Both the position numbers and the translations under genes were made by a program. This document shows, piece by piece, positions 1-6,489 of a stretch of DNA of 9,742 bases (position 1 is its first letter; the number at the start of each line of letters is the position of its first letter). Source of the stretch: DATARH01 sp035534535 (GTDB lineage: Bacteria > Pseudomonadota > Alphaproteobacteria > ATCC43930 > CGMCC-115725); assembly GCA_035534535.1 (NCBI GenBank), contig DATLRS010000216.1:1-9742 (forward strand), written 5' to 3'. Below the pieces are notes generated by a model. The model worked only from the letters and a program-made list of their open reading frames with translations. It did no database searches and was not told where the DNA came from.

Positions 1-284
1 GTCCATTCTTCGCCCGCGGCGCTCCAATCCCAGGCCGACCAAATGAGTTCGTTCATCCGCGGGCTGCTCGTTCCGGGCAGCCCCTTTTCAGCTTTCGCTC
101 GTTGCAGATACGAATAGACGCGGGTGGATAACCCGCTCGCCAAATAGTAGGCGATCAATGCGCCAGCCCACCACAGCCCGTTCTCCTGAGATGAGACATA
201 AAGCAGGCGTAGTTTTGTTGTAACATTGAGCCTGGCACGGTTCTCGACGATATCGAAGGTATTTTTCTGCGCGCTATCGGGCAA
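1..284 (-). CDS. N-terminal part of an unidentified protein, cut by the window edge
   Basis: An open frame enters from the left edge and has no stop inside the window. Two starts are possible: an ATG at 311, with no ribosome binding site, and an in-frame TTG at 284 that sits 8 nt after a perfect AGGAGG (293-298). I prefer the TTG. The visible part (about 94 residues from the TTG) has a polar start, a short hydrophobic aromatic stretch reading NGLWWAGALIAYYLASGL, a basic helix, and then an aromatic acidic stretch with WSAWDWSAAGEEWT just at the edge. That last motif faintly recalls the region ahead of the SAM-binding domain in some class I methyltransferases, but the domain itself would lie outside the window. 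I do not recognise the family with certainty. Reading-frame integrity, plausible protein composition and the strong Shine-Dalgarno support a real gene. Confidence 0.6.
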   Translation of the reverse strand, partial: MPDSAQKNTFDIVENRARLNVTTKLRLLYVSSQENGLWWAGALIAYYLASGLSTRVYSYLQRAKAEKGLPGTSSPRMNELIWSAWDWSAAGEEW

Positions 285-292
285 TTTGCAAA

Positions 293-298
293 CCTCCT
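293..298 (-). promoter_or_regulatory. Strong ribosome binding site that decides a TTG start
   Basis: The minus strand reads AGGAGG here, 8 nt before an in-frame TTG at 284. The alternative ATG at 311 lies upstream of this site and has no purine-rich motif of its own. The site therefore favours the TTG start for the left-edge gene. Confidence 0.55.
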
Positions 299-311
299 GC
301 GCACCAGACAT

Positions 312-692
312 TTATTCGGCAATTTGGTTACTGCGATCAGAAGCGGATGGACAGCGGCTTTTACCACCCTCGGCTCGCAGAGTCCACTGCAGGGAGCAGC
401 AGACCAATGCCATCCCCCTCGGTCCGGAGGCGACGGCGCGACGCCCCAAGCCCGGGTCGGCAATCTCAGGGGCCCGTCGAAGCTCGATTTGGCGGAATTG
501 TCGATGTTCCAGGCGCCCACGAGCTGCCGCCGCCCGCCGCGGATTCGGCGAAACTCTGGCGGTATGGAGCATCGGAGAGACGGGCTTGGCCCCTCCCACC
601 GTGCGCGACATCGTCAGCACAGACAGGCGAAGATCGATGAGATAGCGTGACCGCGGCGAGATTCCACTTGCCGTAGAAAGGCAGGATGAACA
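312..692. other. Intergenic stretch without a convincing gene
   Basis: About 380 bp separate the left-edge gene (minus) from the desaturase (plus), so this is a divergent intergenic region that should hold promoters for both. Several frames stay open on both strands, but their translations are rich in R, P, S and A and show no domain, and they overlap one another. No clear -35/-10 pair, hairpin terminator or RNA gene was seen. The section next to position 312 is more AT-rich than the rest. Confidence 0.5.
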
Positions 693-1754
693 GTGAGCAT
701 CTTAGCAACGCCTCACGGTGGTGAGGCGGGCCCGACCGGCGGGCGCGACGCGTTGCGCGCCCACACGCGGCGCGGCAAGCCGGAACGTCCCCCCGGGTCC
801 GCCGCCGCCGTGCCTCGCCGCGCCGACGGCGGACGCAAGATCAGCACGCGGCTCAACATTTTTCTTACCGCCACCGTGCTTTGCGGCACGCTCTTTCAGC
901 TGTTCGGCATGCCTTCGGTCTTGCGGGACTTCGGCATGAAGGCGGCGTGGCTGTTACTGCCGATCATGCTGCTCCAGCCGCTTCACTGGGGCCTGATCCA
1001 CGAGGCGATCCATTCCCGGCTGCATCGCCGGCGGCGCGCCAATGATTTCATTGCCCGCCTGCTGTCGGTAGCGCATTGGCTGCCGTACGACGCCACGCGC
1101 TTCTGCCATCTGGTGCATCACCGGTTTTCGCGGCACGCCTACGACCAACCGGACGTCTATGCCGGCCACGGCTCCTACGCGCTCGCCTGGCTGCGCTATC
1201 GCGCGCGGCTTTTTGGCGGGGCTTATTTGGGTCTGCTGGCGTCGCCCCTGATCGCATTTTTGCCAATGTCCGGCAGCGCACGATTGATGGCAAATGCCGT
1301 ACCCCTCCGGGAGGAGGATGACACCGAAATCCGCCGTCTGTTTGTGTCGCTGGTGACCAACGTCCGCAAGCGGCGCCGCACCCGACGCGAGTTCGCCATG
1401 ACGCTGGCGCTGTATGGAGCGAGTGCCTGGGCATACGGGGCGTGGTGGCCGATGCTGGTGGCCACGATGTACGTGCGGGGCGTATGGCATTCGCTCGCCG
1501 ACAACCTCGCGCATCACGACGTCGCGCTCGACGAACCGCAGCGCGCCCGCGATTATGCGTTGCCCCGGCCCTTCGCGCTCCTGGTGATGAACCACCATCT
1601 CCACCTGACGCATCATCGCCATCCCACCGCGTCGTGGGACGCCCTCGCCCAGCTGAGCGCCGCCGAAGCCGGGGCCAGCAACGACAACTACTTCCGCGGC
1701 GCTGTTCGCCAACTTGCGCGACCCTACCCGAGCGTCGCGATTTCCGCGAAGTAG
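693..1754 (+). CDS. Membrane fatty acid desaturase
   Basis: This is an integral-membrane, di-iron fatty acid desaturase-type protein of 353 residues, expected to insert a double bond in an acyl chain using O2 and electrons from a ferredoxin or similar donor. The three histidine boxes are visible: HEAIH (103-107, with a further His at 111), HLVHH (139-143) and HLTHH (304-308), plus an extra pair at 274-275. Hydrophobic stretches lie near 53-72, 82-101, 172-193 and 235-262. The start is GTG, with GGCAGGA about 8 nt upstream. Residues 1-48 are a low-complexity, Gly/Pro/Arg-rich extension before the conserved part, so the true start could be further in. It heads a likely three-gene operon, with 46 bp to the next gene. 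Family assignment is firm; substrate and double-bond position are unknown, and a hydroxylase of the same superfamily is possible. Confidence 0.88.
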   Translation: MSILATPHGGEAGPTGGRDALRAHTRRGKPERPPGSAAAVPRRADGGRKISTRLNIFLTATVLCGTLFQLFGMPSVLRDFGMKAAWLLLPIMLLQPLHWGLIHEAIHSRLHRRRRANDFIARLLSVAHWLPYDATRFCHLVHHRFSRHAYDQPDVYAGHGSYALAWLRYRARLFGGAYLGLLASPLIAFLPMSGSARLMANAVPLREEDDTEIRRLFVSLVTNVRKRRRTRREFAMTLALYGASAWAYGAWWPMLVATMYVRGVWHSLADNLAHHDVALDEPQRARDYALPRPFALLVMNHHLHLTHHRHPTASWDALAQLSAAEAGASNDNYFRGAVRQLARPYPSVAISAK

Positions 1755-1800
1755 ATCGGCTCCGGAAGATCGATGTCGCCCCATGCCGCCGCCCAATTCG

Positions 1801-2661
1801 ATGCGCGCAATGACCTGTATGGTGACCGGCGCGACGTCCGGCATCGGCAAGGCGACCGCGCTCGCTCTGGCCCGAGCGGGCGCGACGGTCATCCTCGTCT
1901 GCCGGGACGACAGCAAGGGTGAAGCGGTCGCCGCCGAGCTGCGCGCCGCCACCGGCAACGCCGCGATCGAGCCGCTGACCGCCGACCTGTCATCGCAACG
2001 ACAGATTCGCGCCCTCGCCTGCTGTTTCAGCCGCAAATACGACCATCTGCACGTGCTGGTGAACAATGCCGGCGCGATGTTCCCGCAGCGCCAGGAGAGC
2101 GACGACGGCATGGAAATGACCCTTGCCGTAAACCACCTGGCGCCCTTTCTGCTGACCAATCTCCTGCTCGATCGCCTGCAGGCGGCCGGCACGGCGCGCG
2201 TCGTCAATGTCAATTCGGACGCGCATGCCAAAGGACAGATCGATTTTGACGACTTCCAGATGCGGCGTCACTATCCCGGCGGCGTCGGGATGCGCGCCTA
2301 CGCCAATGCCAAACTTGCCAATCTGCTGACCGTCTACGAGCTGGCGCGGCGCCTGGCAGGCAGCGGCGTGAGCGTCAATGCACTGCATCCGGGCTACGTC
2401 GCGACCAACATTTTGCCGTTCGAGCGGGTGACCGGTCCGGTCCGCCTGCTCAAGCCGTTCTGGAACATCGCCCGACACGTCATCTTGAGCCCCGAAAGCG
2501 GCGCGGCCACGTCGGTCTATCTGGCGTCTTCACCAGAGGTCGCGAACGTCACCGGCCGGTATTTCGAACGATGCGCTGCGATCGTGTCGAGCCGCACATC
2601 GCGCGACCGGAGCCTGCAAGCCCGGGTCTGGGACGTCAGCGAGCAATTGACGAGAGGTTAG
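1801..2661 (+). CDS. Short-chain dehydrogenase/reductase, retinol dehydrogenase-like
   Basis: This is a Rossmann-fold oxidoreductase of the classical SDR family, closest in style to RDH11-14-type enzymes, which act on lipophilic alcohols and ketones with NADP(H). With the ATG at 1801 it has 286 residues. Visible motifs are GATSGIG (10-16), an Arg after the second strand in VCRDD (R35, suggesting NADP), NNAG (88-91), a structural Asn at 111, catalytic S139, Y167 and K171 (YANAK), and HPG near 196-198. The stretch NVNSDAH has N138 where relatives usually have a Ser; the second Ser is kept. The start is uncertain: in-frame ATGs lie at 1783, 1801 and 1810, none with a good ribosome binding site. 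It follows the desaturase by 46 bp and precedes an exported protein by 9 bp, so the three are probably cotranscribed. Substrate unknown; a lipid or isoprenoid is plausible. Confidence 0.85.
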   Translation: MRAMTCMVTGATSGIGKATALALARAGATVILVCRDDSKGEAVAAELRAATGNAAIEPLTADLSSQRQIRALACCFSRKYDHLHVLVNNAGAMFPQRQESDDGMEMTLAVNHLAPFLLTNLLLDRLQAAGTARVVNVNSDAHAKGQIDFDDFQMRRHYPGGVGMRAYANAKLANLLTVYELARRLAGSGVSVNALHPGYVATNILPFERVTGPVRLLKPFWNIARHVILSPESGAATSVYLASSPEVANVTGRYFERCAAIVSSRTSRDRSLQARVWDVSEQLTRG

Positions 2662-2670
2662 AGGAAGCCG

Positions 2671-3357
2671 GTGAACACGGTGTCCGGGATTTTTCGGTCG
2701 GTGGTGAGGTCGGTTGCCCTCGCTGCTGCTTGCGTCGTGGTGGCGGCCTCAGCCTCAGCCTCAGCCGCAGCCGCAGCCTCCGAGCAGCAATTCACCTATC
2801 GCGTCGAGATGTCGCCTTACGGCAGCATCGGCACCTACCGCAACGTCGTCCAGAAAAACGGCGGCGAAACAACGATAACCACCGAGGCGCATATCAAAGT
2901 TTCGCTCGTCGGCGTCGTGCTGTACCGACTGGATATCGCTCGCATCGCCCGCCGGACCGGCGATCGACTGGTCTACTTTCATGGCATCACCGATGAAAAT
3001 GGTACTTCGACCGAGGTGAACGGCAGGGCGGCGGGCGAGCAGTTCGTCATTACCTCCCCGAATGGCAGGATCACTGCGCCGGGAACGATCCGGCCCTCCG
3101 ACCCATGGTCCGCGGCGGTGCCTGGCACCAGCGTGGTCTTCATGCCGGATACCGGCGCGGTGACGCGGGTGCAGACGAGCGAAGGCAAGGAGACGTCGAT
3201 CACCCTCAATGGCGTGTTGATGCCGGTGCTCCGCTACCGCATCGCGACGGCGGACGGTCGCGAGCAATACCAAATCTGGCTGAACGATCGCCGCGTCCCG
3301 GTCATGTTCACCATTGTCGACGACTCGGGGGCGACAACGTTCACCCTGGCCAAGTGA
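2671..3357 (+). CDS. Exported DUF6134-like protein of unknown function
   Basis: A 228-residue protein with an N-terminal signal peptide: a short basic start, a hydrophobic core (about 14-25), then an Ala/Ser tract (26-37), with cleavage likely near residue 37. The mature part is rich in beta-strand patterns and starts YRVEMSPYGSIGTY, followed by a strand-turn pattern ending in a C-terminal section with YQIWLNDRRVPVMFTI. This resembles the DUF6134 family of small periplasmic proteins, as far as I can tell from memory; no catalytic residues are evident. The start is GTG with GAGGAAG (2661-2667) immediately upstream, overlapping the end of the SDR stop codon, which points to coupled translation. 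The signal peptide is encoded by hexamer repeats (2746-2781). Its position after a desaturase and an SDR suggests a role in envelope lipid processing or binding, which is inference only. Confidence 0.75.
   Translation: MNTVSGIFRSVVRSVALAAACVVVAASASASAAAAASEQQFTYRVEMSPYGSIGTYRNVVQKNGGETTITTEAHIKVSLVGVVLYRLDIARIARRTGDRLVYFHGITDENGTSTEVNGRAAGEQFVITSPNGRITAPGTIRPSDPWSAAVPGTSVVFMPDTGAVTRVQTSEGKETSITLNGVLMPVLRYRIATADGREQYQIWLNDRRVPVMFTIVDDSGATTFTLAK
2746..2781 (+). repeat. Six hexamer repeats encoding the end of a signal peptide
   Basis: The units are GCCTCA three times, GCCGCA twice and one GCCTCC. They encode an alternating Ala-Ser then Ala tract (residues 26-37) of the DUF6134-like protein. Because the unit is 6 bp, gain or loss of copies keeps the frame but changes the length of the region just before the cleavage site. 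Confidence 0.85.
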
Positions 3358-3418
3358 GTTGCCGTTGAGCCTCAAAGTCGGGGGTCAGGTGGCCAGTAGC
3401 GGTCACGCAGCACGCGCT
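3358..3418. other. Short block of unknown origin between two genes
   Basis: This 61-bp block lies between the stop of the DUF6134-like gene and the point where the acyl-CoA ligase frame ends. Neither neighbour's homology extends into it. It contains GGGGGTCAGGTGGCC, which looks like the trailing end of an insertion sequence, but I cannot name an element and see no terminal inverted repeat or target duplication. It may be a rearrangement scar. Confidence 0.3.
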
Positions 3419-3526
3419 TCACGAGCGGTCGAGTTCGCCATAGGTGAGCGCCGCACCCGATCCGGCCATCCGGTAGGCAATCTTGTCGGGCAGCGTGCGC
3501 GCATGGATGCTGGGGTGTAAGCTCAT
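3419..3526 (-). pseudogene. Truncated acyl-CoA ligase, first 35 codons only
   Basis: Read on the minus strand, an ATG at 3526 opens a frame of 35 codons ending in TGA. The peptide contains LHPSIHARTLPDKIAY and then GAALTYGELDRS. This is the typical N-terminus of ANL-superfamily acyl-CoA synthetases, where a 'TPDKxA' stretch is followed by 'xTYxELxxxS'. Those enzymes normally run to about 500 or more residues with an AMP-binding core, which is missing here. GGAG lies about 10 nt upstream of the ATG, so the original start signals are kept. The break comes right after the conserved ELDRS, and no other frame continues the homology. The gene faces the SDR/acyl-CoA dehydrogenase pair divergently, the arrangement expected of a fatty acid degradation locus; the ligase body seems to have been deleted. 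The assignment rests on a short but characteristic stretch. Confidence 0.6.
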
Positions 3527-3696
3527 GGGCCTCGCTCCGGGGCTGGCGCCGGCCGTCTCGGCGCGGCCCTGCCTGGAACCTTATACGGGCAAATCGACGG
3601 CTTTTCTGCCTGATATGCGGGATGGCGAGCGCGCCCTGGGCGGCTTAGAATGCCGGCCATCGCAGGGCTGGGCGACGTCACCGGAGGAATGCCGCG
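3527..3696. promoter_or_regulatory. Divergent control region between ligase remnant and SDR
   Basis: This 170-bp gap separates the start of the minus-strand ligase remnant from the plus-strand SDR, so it should hold promoters for both directions. The middle is the least GC-rich part. Weak -10-like hexamers are visible (TATAAG on the minus strand at 3580-3585; TAGAAT on the plus strand at 3646-3651), but neither has a convincing -35 partner. No clear operator palindrome was found. The call rests mainly on gene layout. Confidence 0.35.
3683..3689 (+). promoter_or_regulatory. Strong ribosome binding site of the HSD17B10-like gene
   Basis: GGAGGAA lies 7 nt before the ATG at 3697. It fixes the start; the nearer ATG at 3689 overlaps the site and is out of frame. 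Confidence 0.7.
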
Positions 3697-4479
3697 ATGC
3701 AGCTGGACGCCTCGATCGCCGCGATTGTCACCGGCGGCGCCTCCGGCCTGGGCGCGGCTACGGCGCGCCGGCTGGCCGGTCACGGGGTCAAGGTCGCGCT
3801 GTTCGATCTGAACGGCGAACTGGGCGAGCGGCTGGCGGGCGAAATCGGCGGCGTGTTCTGCCGGGTCGATGTGACCTCGGAGGCCGAGGTCGACGCCGGA
3901 TTTGCCAGATCGCGCGGGCTGATCGGGCAGGAGCGCATCCTCGTCAACTGCGCCGGCACCGGCAACGCGTTCAAGACGGCGGGGCGCGACCGGGAGAGCG
4001 GCGAGATCCGGCATTTCCCGCTCGATGCGTTTGAGCGGATCATCCAGATCAACCTGATCGGCACCTTCCGCTGCATCGCCAAATCGGCCGCCGGGATGCT
4101 GAGCCTGCCGCCGCTCGACGATGGCGAGCGCGGCGTCATCGTCAACACCGCCTCGGTGGCGGCCCAAGACGGGCAGATGGGCCAGGCCGCCTATGCGGCC
4201 TCGAAGGCCGGAATCGTTGGCCTGACCCTGCCGGTGGCGCGCGACCTGATGGACGGCGGCATTCGCGTCAACACGATCCTGCCCGGCATCTTCGACACGC
4301 CGCTATTGGCGCGCGCCCCGGAGCGCGTCAAGGCGGGGCTCGCCGCCTCGGTGCCGTTCCCCAAGCGCCTCGGCCGCCCCGACGAATACGCGGCCTTGGC
4401 CGAATTGATGATCACCAACGGCTATTTCAACGGCGAGAGCGTGCGGCTCGACGGCGCCATCCGCATGGCGCCGCGCTGA
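3697..4479 (+). CDS. SDR, 3-hydroxyacyl-CoA dehydrogenase type 2 (HSD17B10-like)
   Basis: A 260-residue classical SDR resembling HSD17B10, the NAD-dependent enzyme that oxidises 3-hydroxyacyl-CoA, including 3-hydroxy-2-methylbutyryl-CoA in isoleucine breakdown. Visible are TGGASGLG (12-19), Asp37 at the end of the second strand (NAD preference), NCAG (84-87), N119, catalytic S153, Y166 and K170 (YAASK), and PG at 196-197. The insert between strands 4 and 5 (about 92-110, with many charged residues) and the ASVAAQDGQMGQAAY stretch are typical of this group. GGAGGAA (3683-3689) sits 7 nt before the ATG. The stop is 11 bp ahead of an acyl-CoA dehydrogenase, so the two form an operon and probably act in one beta-oxidation-like route, here the third step. 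Exact chain specificity is not readable; a generic SDR role is the alternative. Confidence 0.87.
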   Translation: MQLDASIAAIVTGGASGLGAATARRLAGHGVKVALFDLNGELGERLAGEIGGVFCRVDVTSEAEVDAGFARSRGLIGQERILVNCAGTGNAFKTAGRDRESGEIRHFPLDAFERIIQINLIGTFRCIAKSAAGMLSLPPLDDGERGVIVNTASVAAQDGQMGQAAYAASKAGIVGLTLPVARDLMDGGIRVNTILPGIFDTPLLARAPERVKAGLAASVPFPKRLGRPDEYAALAELMITNGYFNGESVRLDGAIRMAPR

Positions 4480-4490
4480 TCGGAGCGAAA

Positions 4491-5639
4491 ATGCCGCTGG
4501 AGTTCAGGCGCTCGTGGAATGACGAGGAGGTCGAGAGCTTCCGCGATTCCTGGGTGCGCTTTGTCGAAACCGAGATGCAGCCGCACGATGAGGCGGCGCG
4601 CAAGCGCGGCCATGTCGGCCACCAATTGTGGCGGCGGGCCGGCGAACTCGGCTTTCTGTGCGTTGACATTCCCGAGGAATGGGGCGGCGCCGGCGGCGAT
4701 TTCCGGCACGAGGCCGTACTGCACGAGGAGATGGCGCGGCGCGCGCTCTCCGGCATGAGCATCGGGGTGCATTCGATTGCCGCGCATTATCTGCTGAACC
4801 ACGGCACCGAGGACCAGAAGCGCCGGTTTTTGCCGCGCCTTGCCAAGGGCGAACTGGTCGGTGCGATCGCGATGACCGAGCCGGGCGCCGGCTCCGACCT
4901 GCAAGGGGTCCGCACGCGGGCCGAGCGGCACGGCAACCAGTATGCGATCAACGGCTCGAAGACCTTCATCTCGAACGGCTATCTCGCCGGGCTGGTGGTC
5001 GTCGTGTGCAAGACCGACCCCAACGAGCGGGCCCGCGGCATTTCGCTGATGCTGGTGGAAACCGCGGATTGCGCCGGCTTCCGGGTCGGGCGCCTGCTCG
5101 ACAAGATCGGCCGCAAGGCGCAGGACACCGCCGAATTGTTCTTCGACGATGTGCGGGTGCCGGCCGACAACCTGCTCGGTGGCGTCGAGGGGCAGGGCTT
5201 TTATCAGCTGATGGCCGATCTGGCGTACGAGCGGATGATGATCGGGGTCGGCGCGCTGGCGGCGATGGAGGGCGCCTATCGCGCGACCCTCGACTATGTC
5301 CGCCAGCGCCAGGCGTTCGGCCGGCCGATCGCCGATTTCCAGAATACCAGGTTCAAGCTCGCCGAGGTCGCGACGCAGATCGCGGTGGGGCGCGCCTTCA
5401 TCGACCGCTGCGTCGAACAGCTGCTGGAGGGCGCGCTCGACGCGGCGAGCGCGGCGATGGCCAAGCTCTGGGCGTCCGAAGCGGAGGGGCGCGTCATCGA
5501 CGAGCTCTTACAGCTGCACGGCGGCTACGGCTACATGAACGAATTGATGATCGCCCGCATGTACGCCGACGCCCGCGTCGCGCGCATCTATGGCGGCACC
5601 AACGAGATCATGAAGGAAGTCATCGCGCGCGCCTTGTGA
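4491..5639 (+). CDS. Acyl-CoA dehydrogenase, long-chain (ACADL-like)
   Basis: A full-length FAD-dependent acyl-CoA dehydrogenase of 382 residues, which introduces the 2,3-double bond in acyl-CoA and passes electrons to ETF. Both family signatures are present: AMTEPGAGSD (127-136) and QLHGGYGYMNE (341-351). The FAD/dimer stretch FGRPIADFQNTRFKLA is at 276-291. The place where MCAD and SCAD carry the catalytic Glu reads IYGGTNEIM here (366-374), with Gly instead; the likely base is E247 in LAYERMM, the helix-G position used by LCAD and isovaleryl-CoA dehydrogenase. The C-terminus (YGGTNEIMKEVIARAL) closely matches mammalian LCAD. GGAG lies 5 nt before the ATG, 11 bp after the SDR stop. With the SDR it supplies two steps of beta-oxidation. 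The substrate could be long straight or branched acyl-CoA. Confidence 0.92.
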   Translation: MPLEFRRSWNDEEVESFRDSWVRFVETEMQPHDEAARKRGHVGHQLWRRAGELGFLCVDIPEEWGGAGGDFRHEAVLHEEMARRALSGMSIGVHSIAAHYLLNHGTEDQKRRFLPRLAKGELVGAIAMTEPGAGSDLQGVRTRAERHGNQYAINGSKTFISNGYLAGLVVVVCKTDPNERARGISLMLVETADCAGFRVGRLLDKIGRKAQDTAELFFDDVRVPADNLLGGVEGQGFYQLMADLAYERMMIGVGALAAMEGAYRATLDYVRQRQAFGRPIADFQNTRFKLAEVATQIAVGRAFIDRCVEQLLEGALDAASAAMAKLWASEAEGRVIDELLQLHGGYGYMNELMIARMYADARVARIYGGTNEIMKEVIARAL

Positions 5640-5672
5640 GCCGCGCCGGGTGGCCCAATCAGGAGTTGGCGA

Positions 5673-6446
5673 TCAGGGTCTGGCGATCAGGAGATCCTCG
5701 CGGCGGTTCGCCATCGGCAGCCCCTCGCCCTGCGGCACGACGAAGGCCTGCAGGCCGGCCAGGCGCATCCGGACGAGCAGCCCGATGACGACCCCGTCGT
5801 CGATCTGGCCGACATCGAGCGCGTTGAAACGCACGCCCGGATCGGGCGAATGGGGATGGCGGGCAAGCTGATCGGCGCGGCCGCTGGCACTGGCGAGAAA
5901 GCGCCGCCGCAGGCTGGCGTTGGGAATGTCGCCGACGAGAAATCGGCCGGCATCGGCCAATAGTTGCACCGCAGCGTCGACAAAGGCGAACAGATCGCCC
6001 TCGGCAAAGACGTGCTGCGCGACGCTGTAGGCGAGGATGGCGTCGAACGGCCGGGTGGCCTGTCGAATGCTCGCGAGACATTGCGGAAAGGGGCCGGCGA
6101 TCTTCTCCAGGTGCGCGCTGTCCGGCAGGAGGGCCAGCATCTCCGGCGAATCGATCACGCTCAGCGACTGGCCGCGGCGCCCGGTCGCCGCGACGATATG
6201 ATGGGCGAGGTCGCTGCAGCCGGCACCGATGTCGAGCACCCGGCTGCCGGGATTGTCGAGCGCCGGCAGCTTGGTGCGGATGTCGGCAAAAATGCGCTCG
6301 CTCTGTCCGGCGCGGACGGTTTCCGTAAAGCCGCATTTCTCGTTGCGGCTCAGGGCCGGGTCCAGCGCCCGCCGCCGGAACGCCTGGTAGGTCTCGAGGC
6401 CAAATTGCCCGGGATCGTCCACTGGGTCGTCCGTTGGGTCGTCCAT
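5673..6446 (-). CDS. Class I SAM-dependent methyltransferase of glycan/flagellin loci
   Basis: A 257-residue Rossmann-fold methyltransferase. Motif I is VLDIGAGCSDL (70-80), the acidic residue after strand 2 is D99 in SVIDSPEML, and a post-I/IV region reads YSVAQHVFAEGDLF (140-153) followed by FLVGDIPN (169-176). The start (ALDPALSRNEKCGF, 27-40) and the end (PMANRREDLLIARP, 244-257) match a methyltransferase group I know from flagellin-glycosylation and surface-sugar loci of Campylobacter-type and alphaproteobacterial genomes. That link is from memory and not tested. The first 12 residues are a DDP repeat from three 12-bp DNA repeats. The start ATG has no strong ribosome binding site. It lies 43 bp after the TPR-glycosyltransferase stop and is the last gene of a minus-strand run, ending 33 bp from the convergent acyl-CoA dehydrogenase. 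The methylated substrate is probably a sugar. Confidence 0.82.
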   Translation of the reverse strand: MDDPTDDPVDDPGQFGLETYQAFRRRALDPALSRNEKCGFTETVRAGQSERIFADIRTKLPALDNPGSRVLDIGAGCSDLAHHIVAATGRRGQSLSVIDSPEMLALLPDSAHLEKIAGPFPQCLASIRQATRPFDAILAYSVAQHVFAEGDLFAFVDAAVQLLADAGRFLVGDIPNASLRRRFLASASGRADQLARHPHSPDPGVRFNALDVGQIDDGVVIGLLVRMRLAGLQAFVVPQGEGLPMANRREDLLIARP

Positions 6447-6447
6447 C
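6412..6447. repeat. Three 12-bp tandem repeats at a methyltransferase start
   Basis: On the plus strand three imperfect copies follow each other: GGATCGTCCACT, GGGTCGTCCGTT and GGGTCGTCCATC. On the minus strand they encode DDPT, DDPV, DDPG after the initiator Met, and the outer copy includes the start codon. Copy changes would keep the frame. The repeats also explain the spurious longer frame starting at 6459. Confidence 0.8.
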
Positions 6448-6489
6448 GCCGCAGCCCATGCCCCGAAGTAAAGGCGCGCCCCGCTGGGG

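Noticed and set aside
466..708. Minus-strand frame with LPFYGKWNL that might be a decayed gene end
   Set aside because: The resemblance to any family is too weak and would need a frameshift; the rest is low complexity.
954..2231. 425-residue minus-strand open frame across the desaturase and SDR
   Set aside because: It is antisense to two genes with clear motifs, spans their junction, has no domain and a biased high-GC shadow composition.
5640..5672. Possible terminator between the convergent genes
   Set aside because: The gap holds no GC hairpin with a T run; only a short direct repeat TGGCGATCAG (5667-5676 and 5681-5690) is present, partly inside the methyltransferase end.
4679..5788. 369-residue plus-strand frame over the acyl-CoA dehydrogenase
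   Set aside because: Shadow frame, Arg-rich, running past the end of the real gene.
5659..6459. Longer methyltransferase-region frame starting at 6459
   Set aside because: It is one frame off the motif-bearing frame at 5673-6446; its length comes from the 12-bp repeats and high GC.
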